From Anaeromyxobacter dehalogenans 2CP-1 (GTDB lineage Bacteria; Myxococcota; Myxococcia; Myxococcales; Anaeromyxobacteraceae), in NCBI RefSeq assembly GCF_000022145.1, contig NC_011891.1, positions 2,492,001 to 2,556,000 on the forward strand: DNA of 64,000 nt, read 5' to 3'. The stretch's first letter is position 1; each line of letters starts with the position of its first letter. Both the position numbers and the translations under genes were made by a program. This document shows, piece after piece, positions 8,634 through 16,951 of this stretch. The notes under the pieces are model-generated. The model was given only the letters and a program-made list of their open reading frames with translations, had not been told where the DNA came from and searched no databases.

Positions 8634-10505
8634 ATGCTGGGAGCCGCAGTCGCCGTGGGCCTCGCCGCGCTGGGCGCCGCGGCCGCGCCGATCGACCTCG
8701 AGGTGGACCTCCGCGACGCGCCGTCGGGCGTGATCCACGCGCGGCTGGTGATCCCGGCGCGGCCCGGCCCGCTCACCCTGGTCGCGCCGAAGTGGCTGCC
8801 CGGAGATCACCGGCCCAGCAACGCGGTGGCGGAGCTGGCCTCGCTGGCCGTGACCGCGGGCGGGCGGCCGCTCGCGTGGGCGCGCGATCCGGTCGATCCG
8901 TACGCGTTCCACCTGCAGGTGCCCCGCGGCGCGGAGCGCGTCGAGGTGGCGCTCGACCAGCTCGCGCCGCCGGCCGGGCAGGGGAGCTCCGCCGCCGGCT
9001 CCTCCTTCACCTCGCAGCTCGGGATCCTGGGCTGGGGGACGGTGGTCCTGGTACCGGCCGGCGTCCCTGCCGCCGATCAGCCGGTCCGCGCGCGCGTGAC
9101 GCTGCCGCGGGGCTGGAAGGCGAGCACCGCGCTGCCGGTGGCCGCGCGCGAGGGCGACGCGATGCGGTTCGCGCCGGCCAGCCTGGAGCTGCTGGTGGAC
9201 TCGCCGGTCCTCTCCGGCCGTCACCTGATGGAGCTGCCGGTGCACGCGCCCGGCGCCCCGCCGCACCTGCTGGTGGTGGCGGCGGAGTCGGAGGACGCGC
9301 TGGCGGTGCCCGCCGAGCTGCGCGCGGACGTGGAGCGGCTGGTCGCGGAGGCCGGCGCGCTGTTCGGCGGCTACCCGTTCGCCGGGTACCGGTTCCTCGT
9401 CACGCTCTCCGACGAGATCGTCTTCTCCGGGCTGGAGCACCACCAGTGCGCCGACATGCGCATGCCGGAGCGGGCCCTGGCCGACCCGATCGCGCGGCGG
9501 ACGCGGGCGGGCCTGCTGTCGCACGAGTACGTCCACGCCTGGAACGGCAAGTCGCGGCGGCCGCAGGGGATGGCGGCTGCGGACTTCCAGGCGCCGCCGG
9601 ACGCGCGGCTGCTCTGGGTCTACGAGGGCCTGACGCACTACCTCGGCTGGGTCCTCGCCGCGCGCAGCGGCCTCGGCGGCGCGCGCCTGCCGGACTCGAT
9701 CGCGGTGGCCGCACAGGGCATGGCGAGCACCACCGGCCGGGCCTGGCGATCGCTCGAGGACACCGCCGCGGCGGCGCAGGTGGGGTACTCGGCGCGCTCC
9801 GAGGGCGCGTACGCGCGCCGCAGCGTGGACTTCTACTGGGAGGGCGCCCTGGTCTGGCTGGAGGTGGACGCCCGCATCCGCCGCGAGTCGCGCGGCGCCC
9901 GCTCCCTCGACGACTTCGTGCGGGCGTTCCTGGGCGGGCGGTCCGGCGGGCCCACCGTGTCGGCGTACCGGCTCGACGAGGTGATCGCCGCGCTGGGCAA
10001 GGTGGCGCCGCTCGACTGGGCCGGCCTCCTCGACGCGCGCGTGGCCCGCCCGCGCCCGGAGGCGCCCACCGCCGGGATCGAGGCGGCGGGGTGGCGGCTC
10101 GCCACCAGCGACACGCCCACCTCGCTCCAGGTGGCGCAGGAGCGGGTGCTCGGGTCGTTCAACCTGGAGGCGTCCATCGGCCTCTACCTCTCCGAGGATC
10201 GCGTGGTGGACGTCGTCCCCGGCTCGCCGGCCGCGCGGGCGGGGATCCCGCCGGGCGCGAGGCTCGTGGCGGTGAACGGCCGCAAGCACACCCGCCAGCG
10301 CCTGGAGGACGCGCTGCGCGCCACCGAGCGCGGCGGACCGCTGGAGCTGCTGGTCGAGGCGGGCGACCGCTTCCGGACGCACGCGATCGCCTGGCGCGGC
10401 GGGCTGCGCTACCCGGTGCTCGTCCGGGAGGCAGGTGTGCCCGATCTCCTGGCAACGATCGCCGCCCCGCGGGCGTTCGCCGCCATCCACGCGCCGGCGC
10501 CGTGA
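8634..10505 (+). CDS. M61 family metallopeptidase with PDZ domain
   Basis: 623 residues with a short hydrophobic leader (MLGAAVAVGLAALGAAAA), so probably exported. The M61 zinc motif is HEYVHAWN (H297, E298, H301), and the downstream VYEGLTHY (about residue 331) supplies the third ligand Glu. The C-terminal ~100 residues form a PDZ-like domain (VVDVVPGSPAARAGIPPGARLVAVNGRK). Known M61 members are glycyl aminopeptidases of uncertain role. It lies alone between the amidase and glnD, with a promoter at 8581-8609. Confidence 0.9.
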   Translation: MLGAAVAVGLAALGAAAAPIDLEVDLRDAPSGVIHARLVIPARPGPLTLVAPKWLPGDHRPSNAVAELASLAVTAGGRPLAWARDPVDPYAFHLQVPRGAERVEVALDQLAPPAGQGSSAAGSSFTSQLGILGWGTVVLVPAGVPAADQPVRARVTLPRGWKASTALPVAAREGDAMRFAPASLELLVDSPVLSGRHLMELPVHAPGAPPHLLVVAAESEDALAVPAELRADVERLVAEAGALFGGYPFAGYRFLVTLSDEIVFSGLEHHQCADMRMPERALADPIARRTRAGLLSHEYVHAWNGKSRRPQGMAAADFQAPPDARLLWVYEGLTHYLGWVLAARSGLGGARLPDSIAVAAQGMASTTGRAWRSLEDTAAAAQVGYSARSEGAYARRSVDFYWEGALVWLEVDARIRRESRGARSLDDFVRAFLGGRSGGPTVSAYRLDEVIAALGKVAPLDWAGLLDARVARPRPEAPTAGIEAAGWRLATSDTPTSLQVAQERVLGSFNLEASIGLYLSEDRVVDVVPGSPAARAGIPPGARLVAVNGRKHTRQRLEDALRATERGGPLELLVEAGDRFRTHAIAWRGGLRYPVLVREAGVPDLLATIAAPRAFAAIHAPAP

Positions 10506-10536
10506 TCCGCCGCGGGAGCGCGGGGCCGGCGGACGC

Positions 10537-10542
10537 TATACT
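10537..10542 (+). promoter_or_regulatory. -10 element of a probable leaderless glnD promoter
   Basis: TATACT ends 8 nt before the glnD ATG at 10551, so a transcript starting ~7 nt downstream would begin almost at the start codon. No clear -35 element is seen at the matching distance. Confidence 0.4.
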
Positions 10543-10550
10543 CCGCCGCG

Positions 10551-13343
10551 ATGACGCCCCCCGCGCTCGACGCCCTGATCAACCTCCCCGTGGCCGCGCC
10601 CTTCGAGTTCGAGGCGAAGCTCGCCGAGCTGCCGCAGGTGACGGGGGATCCCAAGGCCGCGTTCGCCGAGCTGCGCCGCTACGTCGAGGACGTCCACCGC
10701 GCCGGGGCGAGCGGGCACACGGTGGTCCGGCTGCAGAGCGCGGCCATGGACCGGGTGGTGGGCGCGCTGTGGGACCGCGCGCTGGCCGAGGCGGGTCAGG
10801 CGCACGCGCCCTCGCCGGTCTCGCTGGTGGCGCTGGGGGGCTACGGCCGGCGCGAGCTGGCGCCGTTCAGCGACGTGGACCTGCTCGTGCTCCACGCGCC
10901 GGGGAAGCCGGACGCGTTCGTGAAGACCGCCGCGGAGCGGCTGGTCTACGCGCTCTGGGACCTGCGGCTCGAGGTCGGCTACGCGGTCCGCGACCTGAAG
11001 ACCTGCGACCAGCTCGCCTCCGAGGACCACACCGCGCGCACCGCGCTGCTCGACCTCCGGTGGCTGGGCGGCGATCGCGACCTCTACCGCGAGCTGGAGC
11101 GCGAGGAGCTGCACGGGCTCTCCACCGCCAAGGTCGAGAAGTTCCTGCAGGACAAGCTCGACGAGATGCGCGGCCGCCGCGAGCGGTTCGGCGACTCGCT
11201 CTACCTGCTCGAGCCGAACGTGAAGGAGTCGGAGGGCGGGCTGCGGGATCTCCAGTCGGCGCTGTGGCTGGCGCGGGTGCGCTTCAAGGTCGCCGGGATC
11301 ACCGAGCTGCTCTCCCGGGCGCTGCTGCCGGAGCGCGACATCCGCGAGATGCGCCGCGCGCGCGACTTCCTCTGGCGGGTGCGCAACGAGATGCACTACC
11401 TCGCCGGCCGCAAGTGGGACCAGCTCACCTTCGACGTGCAGCCGCAGGTCGCGCAGGCGATGGGGTACCGCGACCGCGAGGGCGCGAGCGGGGTCGAGGA
11501 GTTCATGCGCCACTACTACCTGGCCGCGAAGGCGGTGCTGGTGGCGTGCGACGCGATCGTGGACCGGTGCCTGGAGACGCAGACCGCCACCGGCTGGCGC
11601 ATGGTGCCGCCGCCGGCCGCCACCATCGGCGCCGAGCGGCCGGTGCCGGTGCTGCAGGGGCAGCCCACCCGCGCCGCGGACCGGTTCCTGCCCGGCGGCG
11701 AGCTGAAGGTGTTCCGCGGCCGGCTCACCGTGTCCGACAAGGACGTGCTGCGCCGCTCGCCCGCGGCGCTGGTGCGCCTGTTCGCGGCGGCGGACCGGGA
11801 GCAGCTCGACCTGTACCCGTACGCGCGGGACCTCGCCGCGCAGGTGGCCGAGGAGCTGCCGCCGGAGGGCGCGGCCGACCCGGAGCTGAACCAGGAGCTG
11901 CTGGCGTGCTTCACGCGGGCCGGCACGCGCGGCCGCTTCCTCACGCAGATGCACGAGCTGGGCGTGCTGCCCAAGGTGCTGCCGGAGTTCGCGCGGATCA
12001 CCGCCCGCCGGCAGATCGACGTCTACCACGTGTACACGGTGGACGTTCACACGCTGTTCGCGGTGCGCCGGCTGTTCGCGCTCCGCTGCGGCGACGTGAA
12101 GGAGCCGGTGCTGGGCGAGCTCATGCAGGCGCAGGCGCGCCCGCTGGCGCTCTACCTCGGCACCCTCTTCCACGACATCGGCAAGGGCGCGGGCAAGGAC
12201 CACTCGGTGCGCGGCGCGGAGATCGCCGCCGAGGCCTGCGTGCGCATGGGCGTGGACCCGGACGACGCCGGCGACATCGAGTGGCTGGTGCTGAAGCACC
12301 TGCGGATGTCGGCCATCGCGCAGCGGCGCGATCTCTCGGATCCCGATCTCATCCACGCGTTCGCGGAGGAGGTCGGCACCCTAGACCGGCTGGAGAAGCT
12401 GTACCTCCTCACCTACGCGGACATGGCCACGGTCGGCCCGCGCACCTGGACCGAGTGGAAGGCGCGGCTGCTGCTCGAGCTGTACGGGAAGACGCGCGAG
12501 GTGCTGCAGCGGGGCGAGCGCCGTCCGGAGCCCGGGACCGCGGAGGCGGCCGGCAGGACGCGGGTGGTCGCCGCGCTCGCCGCCAGCCCGCGCCACGGGT
12601 CGGAGGCCGAGCAGCGACGCTTCGTCGCGGCCATGCCGGCGCGGTACTTCCTGACCGCCGCGCCCGGGGAGGCGCCGCACCACCTGCGACTGCTCCAGCT
12701 CGGGCGCGACCGGGTGCTCGCCGGAGCGCTGCGCCACCGGCGCGACCTGGGGCTGACCGAGCTGGCGCTCACCGCCCGGGACCGCCCCGGCCTGCTCGCC
12801 ATCGTGGCGGGCGTGCTGGCGGCCCACCGCATCGACATCCAGCACGCCGAGGTGTTCTCCAGCTCGCCCGACCCCGCGGCGGCCGGCTGGCTGGCCGGCC
12901 GGGCGCTCGACGTGTTCGAGCTGCGGGGCCCCGACGACGGTCCGGTCGAGCCGGCGCGCTGGCGCGCCGCGCGGCGGGATCTGGTCCGCGTGCTCGCGGG
13001 CGAGGAGCCGCTCGCCGCCCTGATGACCCGGCGCCTGCGCGCCTCCTCGGTCGCGGCGAAGCCGCTCCCGCGGGTGCCCACCAAGATCGTGATCGACAAC
13101 CACAGCGCCCGCGCCCACAGCGTGGTGGACGTCTTCACCGCGGATCGCGTGGGCCTGCTGCACACCGTCGCGCGCACGTTCTTCGAGCTGGGCGTGTCGG
13201 TGGACCTGGCGCGCATCGCGACCGAGGGCCACCGGGCGGCCGACGCGTTCTACGTCCGCACGTCGGACGGGCGGCCGCTCGAGGGCGAGCAGGCCGGGCG
13301 CGTGGTGGCTGCGCTCGAGGCGGCGCTCGCCCGCGCCGATTGA
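10551..13343 (+). CDS. glnD: Bifunctional [protein-PII] uridylyltransferase/uridylyl-removing enzyme
   Basis: 930 residues. Domain order is canonical: a nucleotidyltransferase with GGYGRRELAPFSDVDLLVL-type active site near residue 95, a GlnD helical region, an HD phosphohydrolase (TLFHDIGKGAGKDHS, near 540), and two C-terminal ACT domains (ALTARDRPGLLAIVAGVLA near 738; VFTADRVGLLHTVARTFFE near 860) that sense glutamine. It uridylylates PII when glutamine is low and reverses this when glutamine is high. No glnB or amtB is nearby. The ATG is 8 nt after a TATACT box with no Shine-Dalgarno. Confidence 0.96.
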   Translation: MTPPALDALINLPVAAPFEFEAKLAELPQVTGDPKAAFAELRRYVEDVHRAGASGHTVVRLQSAAMDRVVGALWDRALAEAGQAHAPSPVSLVALGGYGRRELAPFSDVDLLVLHAPGKPDAFVKTAAERLVYALWDLRLEVGYAVRDLKTCDQLASEDHTARTALLDLRWLGGDRDLYRELEREELHGLSTAKVEKFLQDKLDEMRGRRERFGDSLYLLEPNVKESEGGLRDLQSALWLARVRFKVAGITELLSRALLPERDIREMRRARDFLWRVRNEMHYLAGRKWDQLTFDVQPQVAQAMGYRDREGASGVEEFMRHYYLAAKAVLVACDAIVDRCLETQTATGWRMVPPPAATIGAERPVPVLQGQPTRAADRFLPGGELKVFRGRLTVSDKDVLRRSPAALVRLFAAADREQLDLYPYARDLAAQVAEELPPEGAADPELNQELLACFTRAGTRGRFLTQMHELGVLPKVLPEFARITARRQIDVYHVYTVDVHTLFAVRRLFALRCGDVKEPVLGELMQAQARPLALYLGTLFHDIGKGAGKDHSVRGAEIAAEACVRMGVDPDDAGDIEWLVLKHLRMSAIAQRRDLSDPDLIHAFAEEVGTLDRLEKLYLLTYADMATVGPRTWTEWKARLLLELYGKTREVLQRGERRPEPGTAEAAGRTRVVAALAASPRHGSEAEQRRFVAAMPARYFLTAAPGEAPHHLRLLQLGRDRVLAGALRHRRDLGLTELALTARDRPGLLAIVAGVLAAHRIDIQHAEVFSSSPDPAAAGWLAGRALDVFELRGPDDGPVEPARWRAARRDLVRVLAGEEPLAALMTRRLRASSVAAKPLPRVPTKIVIDNHSARAHSVVDVFTADRVGLLHTVARTFFELGVSVDLARIATEGHRAADAFYVRTSDGRPLEGEQAGRVVAALEAALARAD

Positions 13344-13557
13344 CCGGCGCACTTCACGGTCCGTTCCTCCGTCCCCCGCCGCCCGCGCGCGCGCGACGGC
13401 CGCCGACGCACGCCCGGCGGCCGCCCGGGCCGCGCCGCGGGCCGGACCCGGCGGGACCTCCGAGAAAGGTTCGGGATGGCGCGCCCTTGTCCAGCCAGCC
13501 GGGCATGGTCACCATGTTGCGCGGCGGTCGGGGTGGGGGAAGGGAAGCAAGCCTCGC

Positions 13558-14502
13558 ATGGAACGCTTCATCCGGATCGGGGTGGTGACCGCCTGGCCGG
13601 AGGAGGACTGGCACAGCAAGCGCCTGCTCGCTGCGTGTGCCCGGCGGGGCGAGGCGGTGGTGATCGATCCGTCGGCGATGGCGGCCGGCGTGGGGGCGGA
13701 GGGCGTGGGCGTCTCGCTCGGCACCATGCGGATGGAGGAGGTCGATGCGTTCGTGCTCGCGCGCGGCCTCGGCCGGGAGGGCGACCCCGACGCGCAGTTC
13801 GAGATCTACCGCGCGATGGAGGGAGCCGGCGCGGTGGTGGTGAACCGGATCGAGCCGCTGCTCGCGGCCCAGGACAAGTTCCGCAGCTCGTGGCTCCTGG
13901 TCCGCGCCGGCGTGCCGACCCCGCCGGCGGCGGTGGCCCAGGCGCCGGTCGGCGCCGAGCACGCGCTGGAGCGGCTCGGCGAGTCCGTCGTGAAGCCACT
14001 GGCGGGCTCGCTCGGCGAGGGCGTGGAGCGCGTCCGCCCGGATCGGGCGGGGCGAGACCGCGTCCGGGAGCGGGCGGGAAGGGACGGCGCGGTGTACCTG
14101 CAGGCGTACGTCCCGCACCCGGGGCGAGACCTGCGCGTGTTCGTGGTCGGGGGCACGACTCGGGCCGCGATGGTGCGGCACGCGCCGCCGGGCGAGTGGC
14201 GCACCAACGTGGGCGGCGGCGGGCGCGTGGAGGCGGTGGAGTGCCCCGCCGCGGTGCGCGCGGTGGCGGAGGCGGCGGCGGCGGCGCTCGAGCTGGACTA
14301 CGCCGGCGTGGACCTCGTGCTGGGCGACGAGGGCCCGACGGTGATCGAGGTGAACGGGAACCCGAGCTGGCAGGGGATCCTCGAGGCCACCGGCCTGGAC
14401 ATGGCGGAGGCCATCGCCGAGCACGTGCTCGCCCGGGCCCTGCGCCGGCGGAAGACCAGCGACCACATTGTGCGTGAACGGACGGGGGCGACACATGGCT
14501 GA
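13558..14502 (+). CDS. RimK-like ATP-grasp ligase
   Basis: 314 residues. ATP-grasp landmarks are present: VVKPLAGSLGEGV (glycine-rich ATP loop with Lys), YLQAYVPHPGRDLRVFVVGG, and the metal-binding DLVLGDEGPTVIEVNGNPSW. This matches the RimK/MptN/CofF group, which forms amide bonds by adding glutamate to a protein or cofactor carboxylate. Which substrate it uses is unknown. Its last 8 nt overlap the start of the KGG-repeat gene at 14495, so the two are translationally coupled and the ligase may act on, or with, those proteins (inference). A purine-rich GGGGGAAGGGAAG lies 13-25 nt upstream of the ATG, a rather distant ribosome-binding site. Confidence 0.85.
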   Translation: MERFIRIGVVTAWPEEDWHSKRLLAACARRGEAVVIDPSAMAAGVGAEGVGVSLGTMRMEEVDAFVLARGLGREGDPDAQFEIYRAMEGAGAVVVNRIEPLLAAQDKFRSSWLLVRAGVPTPPAAVAQAPVGAEHALERLGESVVKPLAGSLGEGVERVRPDRAGRDRVRERAGRDGAVYLQAYVPHPGRDLRVFVVGGTTRAAMVRHAPPGEWRTNVGGGGRVEAVECPAAVRAVAEAAAAALELDYAGVDLVLGDEGPTVIEVNGNPSWQGILEATGLDMAEAIAEHVLARALRRRKTSDHIVRERTGATHG

Positions 14503-14890
14503 AGAGAAGAAGGGCGGCAGCAAGGGGGCGATGACGGTCTCGGAGGCCGGTCGCAAGGGCGGGGTGCGGGTCCGTGAGACGCGCGGCCGCAAGTTCTACG
14601 AGGAGATCGGCAAGAAGGGCGGCGAGACCGTGAAGGCCGAGCGCGGCCGCAAGTTCTACGAGGAGATCGGCAAGAAGGGCGGCGACACCGTCAAGGCCGA
14701 GCGCGGGCCGCGCTTCTACGAGGAGATCGGCAAGAAGGGCGGCGAGACCATCAAGGCCGAGCGCGGGACGCCCTTCTACGAGGAGATCGGCCGGAAGGGC
14801 GGGCACAAGGTCCGCGAGCTGATCGAGAAGGGGAAGGCTGGCGCCGAGGAGGAGGCGGGGAAGGGCGAGGGATTGGGGGACGATCGCTAG
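14495..14890 (+). CDS. KGG-repeat (GsiB-like) stress-type protein
   Basis: 131 residues, very rich in Lys, Gly and Glu. It starts with MTVSEAGRKGG-type sequence and then has four copies of a 20-residue repeat centred on FYEEIGKKGG. The KGG motif family (stress-induced bacterial acidophilic repeat, as in Bacillus GsiB) is usually a hydrophilic general-stress protein, often compared with LEA proteins. The role here is inferred from that resemblance. The ATG at 14495 overlaps the 3' end of the ATP-grasp gene by 8 nt. The C-terminal ~20 residues are an acidic Glu/Gly tail (GAEEEAGKGEGLGDDR) not present in the next gene. Confidence 0.88.
   Translation: MAEEKKGGSKGAMTVSEAGRKGGVRVRETRGRKFYEEIGKKGGETVKAERGRKFYEEIGKKGGDTVKAERGPRFYEEIGKKGGETIKAERGTPFYEEIGRKGGHKVRELIEKGKAGAEEEAGKGEGLGDDR
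14581..14820 (+). repeat. Four tandem 60-bp repeats inside the KGG-repeat gene
   Basis: Units of exactly 60 bp at 14581, 14641, 14701 and 14761. The first two are nearly identical in DNA and the third and fourth diverge mainly at the first ~15 and last ~20 bp. They encode the 20-residue KGG repeats. The absence of non-coding spacers excludes CRISPR. Confidence 0.95.
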
Positions 14891-14914
14891 CACGCGGACG
14901 GGAGGGGGACGGGA

Positions 14915-15109
14915 ATGGCGGACAACGAGGAGAAGGTCGGGCGGGGCGAGCCGGACGAGGGCCGGCGCGGGATGACGGTCTCGGAGGCGGGCCGCAAGGG
15001 CGGCATCGCGGTGCGCGACGAGCGCGGGCACGCCTTCTACGAGGAGATCGGCAAGAAGGGCGGCCAGAAGGTCCGCGAGCTGATCGAGCGCGGGAAGAGC
15101 CGCAGCTGA
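14915..15109 (+). CDS. Small single-repeat KGG protein
   Basis: 64 residues. The N-terminal half is acidic (MADNEEKVGRGEPDEGRR), followed by MTVSEAGRKGG and one FYEEIGKKGG repeat, ending VRELIERGKSRS. It shares both the N-terminal MTVSEAGRKGG block and the HKVRELIE/QKVRELIE end with the preceding gene, from which it is separated by 24 nt, so it is a shortened paralogue in the same operon. A GGAGGGGGACGGG ribosome-binding site precedes the ATG. Predicted hydrophilic stress protein. Confidence 0.85.
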   Translation: MADNEEKVGRGEPDEGRRGMTVSEAGRKGGIAVRDERGHAFYEEIGKKGGQKVRELIERGKSRS

Positions 15110-15186
15110 CGGAGGGTCGCCCGCGCCGCGGACGCCCGCCCGGTGTGCCGGGAGGGCGCCCGCGGTGCGCGCCTCCGCCGCGGCGC

Positions 15187-15215
15187 TTGGGGAGCCGGCG
15201 GAAAGCTGCTAGATC
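15187..15215 (+). promoter_or_regulatory. Putative leaderless promoter of yciO
   Basis: TTGGGG (15187-15192), 17-nt spacer, TAGATC (15210-15215), ending 8 nt before the ATG at 15224. The transcript would start within a few nt of the start codon. Confidence 0.5.
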
Positions 15216-15223
15216 GCGGGCTC

Positions 15224-15847
15224 ATGCCGGCCGCGCCCATCGTCGAGATCGACCCCCTCCACCCGCAGCCGCGCGTCGTCGAGCGCGCCGTCTCGGCGCT
15301 CTCGTCCGGGGGCGTGATCGCGTACCCGACCGACACGTTCTACGGGATCGGCTGCGACCTGTTCGACAAGCGCGCCATCGAGCGCATCTACCAGCTGAAG
15401 CAGCTCCCGCGCACCCACGAGCTGGCGTTCATCTGCCAGGATCTGGCGGAGATCTCGCGCTACGCCATCGTGGACAACGCCGCCTACCGGGTGCTGCGTC
15501 GCAAGGTGCCCGGGCCGTTCACGTTCATCCTGCCGGCCACCCGGCTCGTCCCGGAGCTGGTGCTGCGGCGGCAGAAGACGGTCGGCATCCGCATCCCCGA
15601 CAGCCCCATCGCGCTCGAGCTGGTGCGCCGGCTCGGCCACCCGCTCATCTCCACGTCAGCGGCGAAGCCGGAGGGCGAGATCCTCATCGACGCGCACGAC
15701 ATCAAGGACGAGCTGGGCCACGGGCTCGACCTCATCCTGGACGGCGGGTTCCGCCCGGCCGAGCCGTCGTCGGTCATCGACCTCTCCGGCCCGGAGCCGG
15801 TGGTGGTCCGCGCCGGCAAGGGCGACGTCTCCGACCTGCTCGCCTGA
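15224..15847 (+). CDS. yciO: YciO-type member of the Sua5/YrdC/YciO family
   Basis: 207 residues comprising one YrdC-like fold. Blocks such as GGVIAYPTDTFYGIGCD, RYAIVDNAAYRVLRRKVPGPFTFIL, LISTSAAKPEGE and PSSVIDLSGPEPVVVRAGKGDV resemble E. coli YciO more than the essential TsaC. TsaC makes threonylcarbamoyl-adenylate for tRNA t6A; YciO homologues have weak or no such activity, so the exact role is open. The ATG at 15224 is chosen because a promoter with ideal 17-nt spacing ends 8 nt before it. Confidence 0.88.
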   Translation: MPAAPIVEIDPLHPQPRVVERAVSALSSGGVIAYPTDTFYGIGCDLFDKRAIERIYQLKQLPRTHELAFICQDLAEISRYAIVDNAAYRVLRRKVPGPFTFILPATRLVPELVLRRQKTVGIRIPDSPIALELVRRLGHPLISTSAAKPEGEILIDAHDIKDELGHGLDLILDGGFRPAEPSSVIDLSGPEPVVVRAGKGDVSDLLA

Positions 15848-15866
15848 GCGGCGCGCCGGCCGCGAA

Positions 15867-15895
15867 CTGGACGGGCGCGGGCCCGGCGCTATCGT
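15867..15895 (+). promoter_or_regulatory. Putative leaderless promoter of the Xer recombinase gene
   Basis: CTGGAC (15867-15872), 17-nt spacer, TATCGT (15890-15895), ending 7 nt before the ATG at 15903. Confidence 0.45.
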
Positions 15896-15902
15896 CGCCG
15901 CG

Positions 15903-16799
15903 ATGTCCGCGCTGGAGCCCGCCCTCGACCTGTTCCTCGCCCACGTGCGCGTGGAGAAGGGGCTCGCCGAGAACAGCGTCGAGGCCTACGGGCGCGACCT
16001 GCGCCGCTACCTCGAGCACCTGGACGAGCTGGGGGTGGACGCCTGGGAGCGGGTGGGCCGCGGCGAGATCCAGGCCCACCTCGCCGAGCTGGTGCGCCGC
16101 GGTCTCTCGCCGCGCTCGCAGGCGCGGGCGCTCTCCGCCATCCGCTCGCTGCACCGGCTCCTCGCGGCCGAGCGCGTCACTCCCGCCGATCCGTCGGACG
16201 AGATCGAGTCGCCGCGGCCCGGGCGCCGCCTCCCGGGGCTGCTCTCGCACGACGAGGTGGACCGCCTGCTGGCCGCGCCGGACGTGCGCAGCGCCGCCGG
16301 CATCCGCGACCGCGCCATGCTGGAGCTGCTCTACGCGACCGGGCTGCGCGTCTCGGAGCTGGTCTCGCTGCAGCTCAACGACGTGAACCTCGAGACGCGG
16401 GTGCTCGTCGCCCGCGGCAAGGGGAACAAGGAGCGGATCGTGCCGGTGGGCGCGCCCGCCGCCGCGGCGGTGAAGGCGTACCTGGCGGTCGCGCGGGAGC
16501 GGCTGCTCCACGGCCGCCGCTCGAAGGACCTGTTCGTCACGCCGCGGGGCGGCCGGATGACGCGGCAGGGGTTCGCGAAGATCCTGGACCGCTGCGCCCG
16601 GCGCGCGGGCATCCGCCGGCGCATCTCACCGCACAAGCTGCGCCACTCGTTCGCCACCCACCTGCTGGAGGGGGGCGCCGACCTGCGCGCGGTCCAGGAG
16701 ATGCTGGGCCACGCCGACGTCTCCACCACGCAGATCTACACCCACGTGGATCGCACCCACGTGAAGCGGCTGTACGACCGCTTCCACCCCCGCGCCTGA
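15903..16799 (+). CDS. xerD: Tyrosine recombinase XerC/XerD
   Basis: 298 residues, the standard Xer size. The N-terminal SAM-like core-binding domain (about 1-90) is followed by the catalytic domain. The catalytic residues are all visible: R149 (ATGLRVSEL), K173 (ARGKGNKERI), H244 and R247 (HKLRH), H270 (MLGHADVSTT) and nucleophile Y279 (IYTH). It resolves chromosome dimers at dif with its partner recombinase and FtsK. No dif-like site was identified in the window, and no integron or phage context is present, which favours the housekeeping XerC/D role. Whether it is XerC or XerD cannot be settled without alignment. Confidence 0.93.
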   Translation: MSALEPALDLFLAHVRVEKGLAENSVEAYGRDLRRYLEHLDELGVDAWERVGRGEIQAHLAELVRRGLSPRSQARALSAIRSLHRLLAAERVTPADPSDEIESPRPGRRLPGLLSHDEVDRLLAAPDVRSAAGIRDRAMLELLYATGLRVSELVSLQLNDVNLETRVLVARGKGNKERIVPVGAPAAAAVKAYLAVARERLLHGRRSKDLFVTPRGGRMTRQGFAKILDRCARRAGIRRRISPHKLRHSFATHLLEGGADLRAVQEMLGHADVSTTQIYTHVDRTHVKRLYDRFHPRA

Positions 16800-16894
16800 G
16801 CCGCGCCGCGATCCCGGGCGGAATCGGCGCGCCCCGGCTGTTCGGAGGGGGGAGCGGGCCGCGGTCCCGGCGCGTCCGGCGGCCGCCGAGCGCG

Positions 16895-16923
16895 TTGACC
16901 GCCCGGCCCCACGCTGCTAAAGA
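16895..16923 (+). promoter_or_regulatory. Sigma-70-type promoter of the S2P-trpS-scpAB operon
   Basis: TTGACC (16895-16900), 17-nt spacer, TAAAGA (16918-16923). The predicted start near 16930 gives a ~22-nt leader ending in TTTAGGCA before the ATG at 16952. Confidence 0.6.
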
Positions 16924-16951
16924 ACCGCTTTTCCCGACGAGGCTTTAGGCA

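Noticed and set aside
13489-13520. Similarity of this stretch to one near 38250 (shared GGCATGGTC) as a common operator
   Set aside because: Only nine bases are shared, without a common position relative to a promoter; likely chance.
14581-14820. Regular 60-bp direct repeats as a CRISPR array
   Set aside because: There are no unique spacers. Repeats are contiguous and encode an in-frame 20-residue protein repeat.
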